This document shows, piece by piece, positions 1-7,314 of a DNA stretch of 43,289 nucleotides. Source of the DNA: UBA60 sp964587885 (GTDB lineage: Archaea; Thermoplasmatota; Poseidoniia; Poseidoniales; Poseidoniaceae); the NCBI GenBank assembly GCA_964587885.1, contig CAZPME010000017.1:1-43289 (forward strand), read 5' to 3'. The position numbers and the translations under genes were made by a program. The notes beneath the pieces are model-generated. The model did no database searches. It saw nothing but the letters and a program-made list of their open reading frames with translations, and had not been told where the DNA came from. How positions within the stretch are numbered: position 1 is the first letter of the stretch; the number at the start of each line of letters is the position of its first letter.

Positions 1-185
1 GGCGGCGCCGGTGGCATCTCACCCATCGGTGGCGGTGGAGGCATTCCGCCCATATCAGGTGGTGCCGGTGGCATACCTGGTGGTGCAGGAGGCATGTCAC
101 CCATTGGTGGCGGTGGTGGCATTTCAGGCGGTGCTGGGGGCATTCCTGGTGGCGGTGGTGGCATCATCGGTTCTTCATCACTCAT
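1..185 (-). CDS. Proline/methionine/glycine-rich protein, N-terminal part (cut by left edge)
   Basis: An open frame starts at an ATG on the minus strand (185-183) and runs without a stop off the left edge, giving about 61 codons. A strong Shine-Dalgarno match, the reverse complement of 191-200 (TAGGAGGAGA), sits just upstream and decides the start. The visible N-terminus begins MSDEEPMM and then turns into low-complexity runs of PPPPP and PPAPP separated by GM, EM, DM and GEM. No domain is visible in this part. Such tails are usually disordered linkers or protein-binding arms; the rest of the protein lies outside the window, so its function cannot be stated. Runs of five prolines would be expected to depend on aIF5A for smooth translation, and that gene is present at 21145. 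The gene is divergent from the GPN GTPase. Confidence 0.7.
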   Translation of the reverse strand, partial: MSDEEPMMPPPPPGMPPAPPEMPPPPPMGDMPPAPPGMPPAPPDMGGMPPPPPMGEMPPAP

Positions 186-344
186 CTTATTCTCCTCCTA
201 TGGACTATCTCGGTAACCCTACCATCTCCGCTCAAGGTTTAATGGTTGCGAGTATAATATCACGAATTATATATCGATAACACAGATATTCACTGCTCTT
301 CCAGCAATCATAGGGTTCAAAGACAGGGCCTCTCCCGCACAATC
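186..344. promoter_or_regulatory. Divergent intergenic region with AT-rich promoter-like core
   Basis: This 159-base gap separates two divergent genes. It holds an AT-rich core near 251-275 (AGTATAATAT, then AATTATATATC) that could serve as TATA boxes for one or both directions. The core lies roughly 70-90 bases from each start codon. No repeat or RNA gene was seen. The assignment rests on base composition and position only. Confidence 0.35.
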
Positions 345-1163
345 ATGGCGCAAGATGGAACCATGCCCCCAGTGATATTTGTTGTTGGTACTGCAGGTGC
401 TGGCAAAAGTTCTTTAGTTACAGCAATGCAAAGATGGTCTCGCTTCCTTGAGGTAGAGACTCTAACTATCAATCTTGACCCCGGTGCTGAGCGAGTTAAT
501 TATGATCCTGAATTTGATGTTCGTGATATGATTTCTCTTTCAGATGTGATGAGTGAGTACGATTTGGGGCCAAATGGAGCGCAAATATTAGCCGCAGATT
601 TGCTTGCTGCTCAGGCTGGTGATATTGCCGAAGAGTTGGAAGGTCTTACTGGAGATTTAGTTGTTGTTGATACTCCTGGGCAGGTCGAATTATTCGCCTT
701 CCGCGAAGCCTCTAGTCACTTGATTGATGTCTTGGGTCGTGAGCAATCGCTAATTGTATATTTATTCGATCCGATGCTTTCGCGCTCACCTAGTGGCTTT
801 GTTTCACAAATGCTTCTTTCAAGTATTGTCGAATTTAGGCTTGGATTACCGTGCAAGAATTTCCTTTCAAAAGCAGACCTACTTGAGGAGGAGGAATTGG
901 ATAGGATTCTCGAATGGTCTGAGCGTCTTGAATCACTTGAATTTGCACTTTACGAGGAGGCTGGGGGACAGCGTACCGAATTTGCAATCAATCAACTACG
1001 GCTACTACAAGACTTTGCAGTATCTCCTGGCCTTACTCCATTATCTAGCGAATTGGAGGAGGGACTCGCTGATGTTCTAAGTTTCTCTCAGGACATTTTC
1101 GGCGGAATGGCCGATGTTCGAGATGGCTTTGCACCAGACCTCGGAGATGCAATGGGTGACTGA
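345..1163 (+). CDS. GPN-loop GTPase
   Basis: Small GTPase of the GPN-loop (XAB1) family. Visible motifs: P-loop GTAGAGKSS at residues 15-23, a G2/G3 region with LDPGAE and DTPGQVE, the family-defining Gly-Pro-Asn at residues 75-77 (DLGPNGA), and a G4-type LSKAD. SKAD in place of NKxD is known among GPN paralogues. The length of 272 residues suits the archaeal single-copy member. In eukaryotes the family helps assemble RNA polymerase II; the archaeal role is not settled, so a role in polymerase or complex assembly is inference. A second ATG at 363 (MPPVIF) is an equally possible start. The acidic C-terminal extension after residue 225 carries no recognised motif. The argF gene follows after 54 bases on the same strand. 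Confidence 0.9.
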   Translation: MAQDGTMPPVIFVVGTAGAGKSSLVTAMQRWSRFLEVETLTINLDPGAERVNYDPEFDVRDMISLSDVMSEYDLGPNGAQILAADLLAAQAGDIAEELEGLTGDLVVVDTPGQVELFAFREASSHLIDVLGREQSLIVYLFDPMLSRSPSGFVSQMLLSSIVEFRLGLPCKNFLSKADLLEEEELDRILEWSERLESLEFALYEEAGGQRTEFAINQLRLLQDFAVSPGLTPLSSELEEGLADVLSFSQDIFGGMADVRDGFAPDLGDAMGD

Positions 1164-1217
1164 TTCCCAGAAATAGTCAATAATCGCTTTTTTCTGCCCC
1201 GTGACATAGGCGATTGT

Positions 1218-2168
1218 ATGGGAGACTTATTGGCAATAGATGATTTGGGCGAGGATTTAGAGAAGATATTACGATGGGCAATCACCTACAAGGGCGACTT
1301 GGAAATTGCGCCTGAATCTCAACCACTTTCTGGAATGTCGATTGGTTGTATTTACGAAAAACCAAGTACAAGAACTAGGGTTTCATTTGAGGTTGGAATT
1401 AACAAATTAGGTGGGCAACCATTAACTCTCTTAAGCGGAGATATTCAACTAGGAAAAAGCGAGACTATTGGAGATACTGCTCAAGTTCTATCGCGTTTTC
1501 TTGATGGAATGACCTACCGTTGTTACGGTCACGAAGATGTGGTAGAATTGGCTGACAAGGCTACAGTGCCAGTAATCAATGCACTTTCTTACAAACATCA
1601 TCCGTGCCAGGCAGCGGCAGATTTAATGACAATATTGGAGAAATCTGAGGACTTGGATTCCGTCAAGGTTGCCTGGGTAGGTGATGGTAACAACGTATTG
1701 CACGATTTACTGTTAGCCTGCGCAATGTTGGGAATTGATTGTCATTGGGCTATTCCAGAGGGATACGAGCCAGATAAGGATGTAGTAGATCGTGCCCGTG
1801 TATTTGCCGAATCATCGGGTGCTAATTTAGTCGAAACAAATTCACCGCAGGAGGCAGTTGCTGGGGCTCACTTCATTTACACCGATGTTTTTGTGTCAAT
1901 GGGTGAGGAGCATATGGAAGATAAATTGAAGAGTTTTGATGGTTTTCAGGTAAATTTAGAGTTACTAGAAGATGCTGATGAGAATTGGAAATTCATGCAT
2001 TGCTTACCAGCTCACCGGGGTGATGAAGTTACTGATGCAGTTATGGATCATGATCAAAGTATAGTTTTCGATCAAGCTGAAAACCGTATGTGGGCTCAGA
2101 TGTCTATTCTTACTTACTTGCTTGACCAGCATTCGTGGGAAGTATATGCTGAGATAATGGAAGTTTAG
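1218..2168 (+). CDS. argF: Ornithine carbamoyltransferase
   Basis: Transfers the carbamoyl group from carbamoyl phosphate to ornithine, giving citrulline in arginine synthesis (or the reverse in catabolism). The carbamoyl-phosphate loop STRTR is at residues 50-54, followed by HPCQ, the DGNN segment of the ornithine domain, the ornithine-specific SMG loop (DVFVSMGEE) and the catalytic HCLP at about 261-264. The length of 316 residues is normal for the family, and the SMG loop separates it from aspartate carbamoyltransferase. No other arginine gene is adjacent: the upstream neighbour is the GPN GTPase, and the downstream one is the convergent UbiA gene, whose stop overlaps this stop by four bases. 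The ATG at 1218 fits the family N-terminus. Confidence 0.95.
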   Translation: MGDLLAIDDLGEDLEKILRWAITYKGDLEIAPESQPLSGMSIGCIYEKPSTRTRVSFEVGINKLGGQPLTLLSGDIQLGKSETIGDTAQVLSRFLDGMTYRCYGHEDVVELADKATVPVINALSYKHHPCQAAADLMTILEKSEDLDSVKVAWVGDGNNVLHDLLLACAMLGIDCHWAIPEGYEPDKDVVDRARVFAESSGANLVETNSPQEAVAGAHFIYTDVFVSMGEEHMEDKLKSFDGFQVNLELLEDADENWKFMHCLPAHRGDEVTDAVMDHDQSIVFDQAENRMWAQMSILTYLLDQHSWEVYAEIMEV

Positions 2169-3046
2169 ATCATCGCCACTGAGGCGACGAAGCCGAATAA
2201 GCCGGTTAGCATTGCAATTCGAAGGCGCTTTTGAGCGCGATAATCATCGCCAGATTGTAGCACGCCATTGAGTGTAATCACATTGAGCAATGTTGGTGCC
2301 TGCCAAATAAGCATTCCAATACGTATGCCACCTACATGCAAATAATATGGGATGGATGCAAATACAATAGCACTCAAAGCCAAAACATAGCCAATCATTC
2401 TAGCATTCTCTAAACCAATCCTCATTGGCAGAGTATTCCTCTCAGAATCACCTTCTATATCTTCACAATCCTTGATAATTTCTCTTGACAGATTAATCAA
2501 AAATGCGGTAATACTTACGTAACCAATCAAGGAATAGTTGCTATTTTGATTTGCTGTTGCACCAAATACGATAACTAGTCCAACTAGTGCAGAAATGGCA
2601 ATGTTACCTACTAATCCCTGTTTCTTAGTACTTGGTCCCATTTCGTAGGTGACAATTAGTAATCCTGCAAAACTCCAAATTAGTATTGTCAGGAATGGGA
2701 TTGTTCCTGTGTCCTGATATATTTTGCCCGAGTAGGTTAGTACACATAAGAGTGAAAAAATCGAAAACCCGATGACGCATTTTTTTGCTCCCGCCAAGGT
2801 TATGAGTCCTTGTGGCAGTATTCGATTGGGGTGATTAACTAAGTCAGACTCGTAATCCATGATATCGTTGATGATATTGCCTGCAGCGACGAATGCTGCT
2901 ACTGCCAGCATCAGAAGTATCACATTCTGATAAAACTCTGTTGATATACCGCTGGGTGCTGCGACCCATGCACCCACGCATACTGTAATTGAAGATAATA
3001 TTACATTTTTCAAGCGCGATATTACTACTATGTCGCGCAGTCCCAT
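2165..3046 (-). CDS. UbiA prenyltransferase, probably geranylgeranylglyceryl-phosphate geranylgeranyltransferase (DGGGP synthase)
   Basis: Membrane prenyltransferase of the UbiA superfamily. The first Asp-rich motif is NDIMDYESD, and the second lies in REIIKDCEDIEGD. About eight or nine hydrophobic segments are visible. In archaea this subgroup adds the second geranylgeranyl chain to geranylgeranylglyceryl phosphate, making the diether core of membrane lipids; here that is inferred from the family and the archaeal setting. The frame is open from 3118, but the ATG at 3046 (MGLRDIVVISR) is preferred because it has a GGGG tract just upstream and matches the usual short cytoplasmic N-terminus. 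It is the last gene of a minus-strand set with the winged-helix gene 26 bases upstream. Homologues used for quinones or chlorophyll side chains are the main alternatives. Confidence 0.85.
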   Translation of the reverse strand: MGLRDIVVISRLKNVILSSITVCVGAWVAAPSGISTEFYQNVILLMLAVAAFVAAGNIINDIMDYESDLVNHPNRILPQGLITLAGAKKCVIGFSIFSLLCVLTYSGKIYQDTGTIPFLTILIWSFAGLLIVTYEMGPSTKKQGLVGNIAISALVGLVIVFGATANQNSNYSLIGYVSITAFLINLSREIIKDCEDIEGDSERNTLPMRIGLENARMIGYVLALSAIVFASIPYYLHVGGIRIGMLIWQAPTLLNVITLNGVLQSGDDYRAQKRLRIAMLTGLFGFVASVAMI

Positions 3047-3072
3047 TATTACCCCGTTACAGCACCTACACT

Positions 3073-3330
3073 TCATACTTCGGCAGTCATAGGTTGTTGC
3101 TTTAATGTCCAAATGCACACTCTACTTCGGCCACCGTCGGTGAAACGGTCATTATCAAAACCGGCTTTTGCAAAGCGTTTATCGCGCGCCAGGACATTAC
3201 CCAATTGACTCATAGTAGCACCCCAGCGAAATCGCTGGTTAATGTGCTGATAGATTTCGTTAGTATTGGCCTCACCGTGATTATCAAGATAGTCTCTAAC
3301 TGCCTCTCTAATCCTGCGTGTTCGACTCAT
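3073..3330 (-). CDS. Small winged-helix-like protein
   Basis: An 85-residue basic protein beginning MSRTRRIREAVRDYL. Its helix pattern (REAVRDYLDNHG, then NTNEIYQHINQR, then a recognition-like helix around MSQLGNVLARDKRF, then a short beta hairpin ending CIWTL) looks like a single winged helix-turn-helix. I do not recognise a named family, so DNA binding is inference from this pattern. A good Shine-Dalgarno (GAGGTGATC, minus strand) precedes the ATG. The start overlaps the stop of the upstream ORF by ATGA, and the lipid UbiA gene follows after 26 bases, so the three are probably co-transcribed. It may regulate its own operon or simply travel with it. Confidence 0.75.
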   Translation of the reverse strand: MSRTRRIREAVRDYLDNHGEANTNEIYQHINQRFRWGATMSQLGNVLARDKRFAKAGFDNDRFTDGGRSRVCIWTLKQQPMTAEV

Positions 3331-3677
3331 GCGATCACCTCGCGTCGTGTGATGCTTGCCAATATCCTTGCTTTGGCTGCTAATCTAGACCAAGTTGTTG
3401 TAGCGATAGTCGTGGGGCGAGAATATGTCGCGAAGTGCCAGGTCATGCAGTAGTCAGCTGGATTTTCTGGCAGCCGACCACTGACATGACCAAGGCGGTT
3501 TTTTATGGGGATACTCCACGCGGGAGGTTCTGAATTTTGTGTACTATTTATTTGGCTATTTTCTTGACCACTATCTGTGAATTCGTCAGGGTTGGAGTCT
3601 AGATGTGTCGGTCTAAAATCGCACCAACTGAGATTGTCGAGGGCGTTTTTTTCTTGCATTTCTTTTTCCATTGGCAT
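3327..3677 (-). CDS. Hypothetical protein, first gene of the winged-helix/UbiA set
   Basis: A 116-codon frame whose TGA overlaps the ATG of the winged-helix gene (ATGA), the usual arrangement for translational coupling in archaea. The N-terminal half is polar and rich in Asn, Ser and Asp. The C-terminal half is more ordered-looking, with Trp, Tyr and a basic helix-like end (WSRLAAKARILASITRREV). I recognise no domain. No clear Shine-Dalgarno is seen before 3677, and an internal ATG at 3671 is equally possible. It could instead be an untranslated leader of the operon; the coupled stop/start favours a real gene. Confidence 0.45.
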   Translation of the reverse strand: MPMEKEMQEKNALDNLSWCDFRPTHLDSNPDEFTDSGQENSQINSTQNSEPPAWSIPIKNRLGHVSGRLPENPADYCMTWHFATYSRPTTIATTTWSRLAAKARILASITRREVIA

Positions 3678-3728
3678 TGACTTGCATTTTGCGGCTGGGG
3701 TACATTAACTCTGCAAGCAGGGGCTAGG

Positions 3729-3775
3729 TGAAAGTGAACGTGTTTTCAAAGTTCAGTCCTCTCCTTTCACTTTCA
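3729..3775. repeat. 10-base inverted repeat upstream of tRNA-Glu
   Basis: TGAAAGTGAA at 3729-3738 is mirrored exactly by TTCACTTTCA at 3766-3775, with 27 bases between. It lies in the 187-base gap between the minus-strand hypothetical gene (start 3677) and tRNA-Glu (3865). It could be a protein-binding site for the minus-strand operon or a hairpin in its leader. The spacer is too long and the 3' side not T-rich enough on one strand to call a terminator. Confidence 0.4.
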
Positions 3776-3828
3776 TTTTTGACTTCTACTGCAATATTGC
3801 GAGGCGACTCCTTATCCTGCGTTTGGGC

Positions 3829-3834
3829 TAAATA
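3829..3834 (+). promoter_or_regulatory. TATA-like box for tRNA-Glu
   Basis: TAAATA lies about 33 bases upstream of the first base of tRNA-Glu, in otherwise G-rich sequence. The position fits an archaeal TATA box with a start site a few bases before the mature tRNA. The evidence is spacing and composition only. Confidence 0.35.
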
Positions 3835-3864
3835 GGGGATGAGTGTGGGCGGGTCTGCCACACT

Positions 3865-3937
3865 GCTCGCGTAGTGTAGTGGCCCATCATGAAGGCCTCT
3901 CGAGCCTTCGACCCGGGTTCAAATCCCGGCGCGAGCA
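3865..3937 (+). tRNA. tRNA-Glu (anticodon CTC)
   Basis: A 73-base cloverleaf. The seven-pair acceptor is GCTCGCG (3865-3871) with CGCGAGC (3930-3936), discriminator A at 3937. The anticodon stem AAGGC/GCCTT encloses the seven-base loop CTCTCGA, giving anticodon CTC (reads GAG). The T arm has CCGGG/CCCGG around TTCAAAT. The D arm TAGTGTAGTGG is typical of tRNA-Glu. CCA is not encoded (CC is followed by T). No intron is seen. AT-rich, T-tract sequence follows (3946-3985) and could end transcription. Confidence 0.95.
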
Positions 3938-4079
3938 CCTTTGAATTATCCCATTTTTATCTGCTATTATTGTACTCATTCACTCACCCTTATTTTATCC
4001 TACAATAGTATGGGGCACGGATACTTTGAATGATTTAGGTTTTTAGTTTGTACATTAGATACTTATTTTGAAATATTAG

Positions 4080-5282
4080 GTGGTAAACTTGTACGATGTG
4101 GAGAGCAATAATTCCGAGTGGTTCAAAGTCACCCAAGATGACTCTAAGAATCTAGATCAACCCAGTCCTGATGCCACAGTACATTTGAATCCCGATGAGC
4201 AGAATATGGTGCCAAAATTACTTGAGAATGTTTCTGCTGTGACTGACGGCAACACATCGTTTGAATCGATTCCAGTGCATACATGGAAGCGTCGCTACTT
4301 TGCGAGGTTAGTTGCTATCGCACTTGTCATTGGTGGAATTTACTACTCTACTGAGGGGCTATTTGTTCTCGTGTTTCTATTCATTGCAGTAGTTCCTTTT
4401 GAAAAGATGTTTCCTCGTCATGTCGGCCAAAAAACCCGCCGTCCGGAGATTGAGACTGACATGAGTTATGCTTTGGCTTCACCAGTCATCGGTATCGTTG
4501 CTGGTGTCGCAGCTATTATCGTCGGAATCTTGAGTTTGGCATGGATACCTGGCCTGTTGATTAGGCCCTATGTGGCTAAGATCCCGGATGAATATATGCC
4601 GATTGTCGGAGTATTGCTATTCGACATGACTGTCTATTGGACTCATAGATTCTATCATGAAATACCCTTTTTGTGGAAATTTCATGCCATCCATCATTCG
4701 ACCAAGACTCTTGATTGGGCGAGCGGTTTTCGTGGCCATCCCTTTGATGGGACTTTGATTGCCCCAGCCTTTGTTTTTCTTATCGTGGCTGGTTTTTCTC
4801 CCGAACTAACCGGTGCACTAGCACTTATTCAAGTTCTTCTCGGTCTATTTTTACATGCTAATGTCCGATGGCGTTTGCGTCCTTTACACAAGTTAATTAT
4901 CACGCCTGAATTTCACCATTGGCATCACACAAATGAGGCAGATGCGATTTGGACCAATTATTCGACTTTCCTGCCAATTTGGGATTTGATCTTCGGGACA
5001 TATTTCATGCCTAAGGACAGGAGACCTCAGATTTATGGAGTTGATGAGCACATTCCCGCAGGAATGGCTGAACAATTGCTTTGGCCCCTAAAGGGAATGC
5101 GTAATCCGTTGTGGATTCTCCGTCACCCCTTCAAGGCCATAGCCGCCGGATTCAGATTTGCTAAGTTATTGATTCGTGAAATGTGGCGGTCAGCAACTAG
5201 GAAGCGTGGCTCAAAACCTCAAACAGCGGTTATTGAGGCAATGACTCCCACTGATTCTACTCCTATTCTAAAGTCTGAATAG
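4080..5282 (+). CDS. Fatty acid hydroxylase / sterol desaturase superfamily membrane protein
   Basis: Integral membrane di-iron oxygenase of the fatty-acid hydroxylase/sterol desaturase superfamily. The histidine boxes are HRFYH (residues 189-193), HAIHHS (202-207) and HHWHH (279-283), with a supporting HAN in between. Roughly four to five membrane segments are visible between residues 70 and 260. Family members use O2 to hydroxylate or desaturate lipids, sterols or carotenoids; the substrate here cannot be told. The frame starts with GTG at 4080, next to AGGTG. The first in-frame ATG is at 4206, so about 42 polar N-terminal residues may not be translated. A Ser/Thr-rich tail ends the 400-residue protein. 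It stands alone between tRNA-Glu and a small basic gene. Confidence 0.88.
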   Translation: MVNLYDVESNNSEWFKVTQDDSKNLDQPSPDATVHLNPDEQNMVPKLLENVSAVTDGNTSFESIPVHTWKRRYFARLVAIALVIGGIYYSTEGLFVLVFLFIAVVPFEKMFPRHVGQKTRRPEIETDMSYALASPVIGIVAGVAAIIVGILSLAWIPGLLIRPYVAKIPDEYMPIVGVLLFDMTVYWTHRFYHEIPFLWKFHAIHHSTKTLDWASGFRGHPFDGTLIAPAFVFLIVAGFSPELTGALALIQVLLGLFLHANVRWRLRPLHKLIITPEFHHWHHTNEADAIWTNYSTFLPIWDLIFGTYFMPKDRRPQIYGVDEHIPAGMAEQLLWPLKGMRNPLWILRHPFKAIAAGFRFAKLLIREMWRSATRKRGSKPQTAVIEAMTPTDSTPILKSE

Positions 5283-5348
5283 ATAGATATGGCGCTTTTT
5301 TATCGTCCTAGAAAATCAACTTTTTAGCACTTTTTCGCGGGGAACGGT

Positions 5349-5354
5349 TATAGC
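5349..5354 (+). promoter_or_regulatory. TATA-like box before the small basic protein
   Basis: TTATAG lies about 38 bases upstream of the ATG at 5389, in the 106-base gap after the hydroxylase gene. T-runs just upstream (5297-5300 and 5321-5335) could end the preceding transcript. Assigned on position and composition only. Confidence 0.3.
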
Positions 5355-5388
5355 ACCGACAGAGTCCCTGCTATTCGGATGGGATGCA

Positions 5389-5808
5389 ATGATTCAGCGT
5401 AAGCAGGATGACTTAACGAGAAAATTTCTTTTCGCTTTAATGAGCGACATGATGGATGAAGAAGCAGAGGAAATACGGCGGCCGGCTACTGCTGAAGAAC
5501 GGACTACTACTGAGATTGGTCACATGGATGCCAGTCTTTCTCTACTGACCAAAGTAGCTAGTGAGTCAAATGCTCTTGAGGAGCCACCTGCAACAACTGA
5601 AGGTTGGGCAAAAAATGTCTTGGAACGAGTCGATGCCCTACCCAAGGAAGCCAAGCCAGTCAAAGTACGAAGGGTGGCAAGACGCCGAGTCAAGAGAGAT
5701 TTACCGGCTCAGGTTCACGGCCATCAAGAATTTAATCCAGTTCCAGCGCCCCGTGCAAGAAAAATGCGTACGCGGGCAACTCGGACCAAATCTGTTCTGA
5801 GGCAGTAG
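5389..5808 (+). CDS. Hypothetical small protein with strongly basic C-terminus
   Basis: A 139-residue soluble protein that I do not recognise. The first 35 residues look helical and include an acidic patch (MMDEEAEEIRR). The middle is Ala/Thr/Glu rich. From residue 95 it is very basic (VRRVARRRVKRD and later RARKMRTRATRT). Such tails often bind nucleic acid or ribosomes; that is inference. It ends with tandem stops TAG TAA. The acyl-CoA dehydrogenase follows after 60 bases on the same strand. Confidence 0.65.
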   Translation: MIQRKQDDLTRKFLFALMSDMMDEEAEEIRRPATAEERTTTEIGHMDASLSLLTKVASESNALEEPPATTEGWAKNVLERVDALPKEAKPVKVRRVARRRVKRDLPAQVHGHQEFNPVPAPRARKMRTRATRTKSVLRQ

Positions 5809-5868
5809 TAATTGGCGTAGAAGAACTCATAGATTAGTCGCAAGTCGCAAGTTCGCACGAGGTGCTCA

Positions 5869-7068
5869 ATGATGGACATAGATATTGCCAATCCTAGCGA
5901 TGAGCACTCAATGTTACGGGCTATGGTTCGTGACTTCGTTACCAGCGAAGTCGAGCCCCAAGCACTAGAGTATGATCGTACGGAGAGATTTAATCGAGAC
6001 TTATTTAGCAAAATAGGTGACTTGGGCTTACTCGGTTTAACTGTCCCAGAGGAATATGGTGGTGTTGGATTAGATGCTGTTGCGGCAGTTATTGTTCACG
6101 AGGAATTGTCAGCCAGTGATCCTGGATTTACATTAGCCTATTTAGCCCACAGCATGCTCTTTGTCAATAATTTGGCATTCAATGGCAATACAGAACAAAA
6201 GTCACGAATATTACCAAAAGTCTGTTCTGGTGAATGGATTGGCGCAATGGCGATGTCAGAGCCAGATGCTGGGACAGATGTCCTTGGACTTGCAACTACC
6301 GCTGTGCAGCAAGATGATGGCACGTGGTTAATCAACGGACGTAAAATGTGGATCACCAATGGAGTGATTGATGAGGAAGACACACCTGCCGATATCGTAC
6401 TTGTCTATGCTAAAACCGGTGAGGAAAATGGCCGTGCGAAGATGAGCACCTTCTTGGTTGAAGCAGGAATGCCTGGCTATTCAGTCGGTCAAAAAATCAT
6501 TGATAAGACTGGCATGCGGGCCTCCAATACTGCCGAACTAGTCTTTGCAGATTGTATTGTTCCAGCCACAAACCTAGTCGGGAGTCAAGGTGATTCGATT
6601 ACCCACATGATGCGCAATCTCGAACTTGAACGACTTACATTGGGTGCGATGGCATTAGGAATTGCCCGCCGTAGTCTTCACGAAATGAACCGCTATGCAA
6701 CCGAGCGCTCTGCCTTTGGTCAGGAAATACGAAATTTCGGTCAGATTCAACGCTATATTGGTGATTCATGGGCTAAGTATAGGGCCATAAGAGCCTACGT
6801 CTATGATACTGCAGCCCATATGGAATTAGGTCAATCAGGTCACCGTTTGGACTCGGATGGCATCAAATTATTCGCCACCACCGCAGCCAAGGAAATTGCA
6901 GATGCAGCAATGCAGGTCATGGGTGGATATGGTTACGTTGCCGAATATGTCGTTGAACGTTTGTGGCGAGATGCTAAGTTGCTGGAGATTGGCGGGGGGA
7001 CTTTGGAGAGTCATCAAAAGAATATCACCAAAGATTTGGCCAAGGACCCGGATGCCATTAACCGTTGA
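5869..7068 (+). CDS. Acyl-CoA dehydrogenase (isovaleryl-CoA dehydrogenase-like)
   Basis: FAD enzyme that oxidises an acyl-CoA to the trans-2-enoyl-CoA, passing electrons to ETF. The fold is visible in order: N-terminal helices (residues 1-125), the beta domain with AMSEPDAGTD and KMWITNG, and the C-terminal helical domain with the RSAFGQ and MQVMGGYGY motifs. The likely catalytic base is Glu254 in NLELERLTLG, the position used by isovaleryl-CoA dehydrogenases; the MCAD-type C-terminal glutamate position reads IGGGT instead. This favours a branched- or short-chain substrate, by inference. The length of 399 residues is standard. GAGGTG upstream supports ATG 5869 (5872 also possible). A hydroxyacyl-CoA dehydrogenase at 20147 could act two steps later in the same pathway. 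Confidence 0.92.
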   Translation: MMDIDIANPSDEHSMLRAMVRDFVTSEVEPQALEYDRTERFNRDLFSKIGDLGLLGLTVPEEYGGVGLDAVAAVIVHEELSASDPGFTLAYLAHSMLFVNNLAFNGNTEQKSRILPKVCSGEWIGAMAMSEPDAGTDVLGLATTAVQQDDGTWLINGRKMWITNGVIDEEDTPADIVLVYAKTGEENGRAKMSTFLVEAGMPGYSVGQKIIDKTGMRASNTAELVFADCIVPATNLVGSQGDSITHMMRNLELERLTLGAMALGIARRSLHEMNRYATERSAFGQEIRNFGQIQRYIGDSWAKYRAIRAYVYDTAAHMELGQSGHRLDSDGIKLFATTAAKEIADAAMQVMGGYGYVAEYVVERLWRDAKLLEIGGGTLESHQKNITKDLAKDPDAINR

Positions 7069-7071
7069 AGA

Positions 7072-7242
7072 TTATTCCTCTTCATCATTGCTGGCATTTT
7101 CCATACGTATCTTCTCAGTTGCAATCAAGCCTATTAATGCGATAAAGGAAGGAACTGTAACAAACATTAGAGGGTGTAAAAAAGTACTTGCTACAAGGCC
7201 CAATGTGCAGGAAGCATAGAATATTCCAGCAGGAATCCTCAC
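7072..7242 (-). CDS. Small two-helix membrane protein (start uncertain; frame extends to the upstream TAG)
   Basis: A minus-strand frame ending with TAA at 7074-7072. It encodes a clearly membrane-like product: ...VRIPAGIFYASCTLGLVAST, then FLHPLMFVTVPSFIALIGLI, then a charged tail ending NASNDEEE. The only conventional in-frame start is GTG at 7242, giving 56 residues. The frame stays open a further 24 codons up to the TAG of the upstream gene (7317-7315), and that stretch (SRKIERYIVIEISEEKEV) also looks coding. An ATG at 7300-7298 in another frame would join it with a one-base shift (MGQQE then IERYIV...). So the true start is a GTG, a frameshifted ATG, or TAG read-through. The function is unknown. 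Confidence 0.5.
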   Translation of the reverse strand: MRIPAGIFYASCTLGLVASTFLHPLMFVTVPSFIALIGLIATEKIRMENASNDEEE

Positions 7243-7314
7243 CTCTTTTTCTTCTGAAATTTCTATTACAATATAGCGCTCAATCTTCCTGCTGGCCCAT
7301 CCCTGACCGCCTTG

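Noticed and set aside
1182..1215. AATCGC/GCGATT inverted repeat before argF
   Set aside because: Only six bases with a 22-base spacer in AT-rich sequence, within chance expectation.
6857..7219. 120-codon plus-strand frame over the end of the acyl-CoA dehydrogenase
   Set aside because: Its first 200 bases are the shifted frame of a conserved enzyme, and the rest is antisense to the small membrane ORF.
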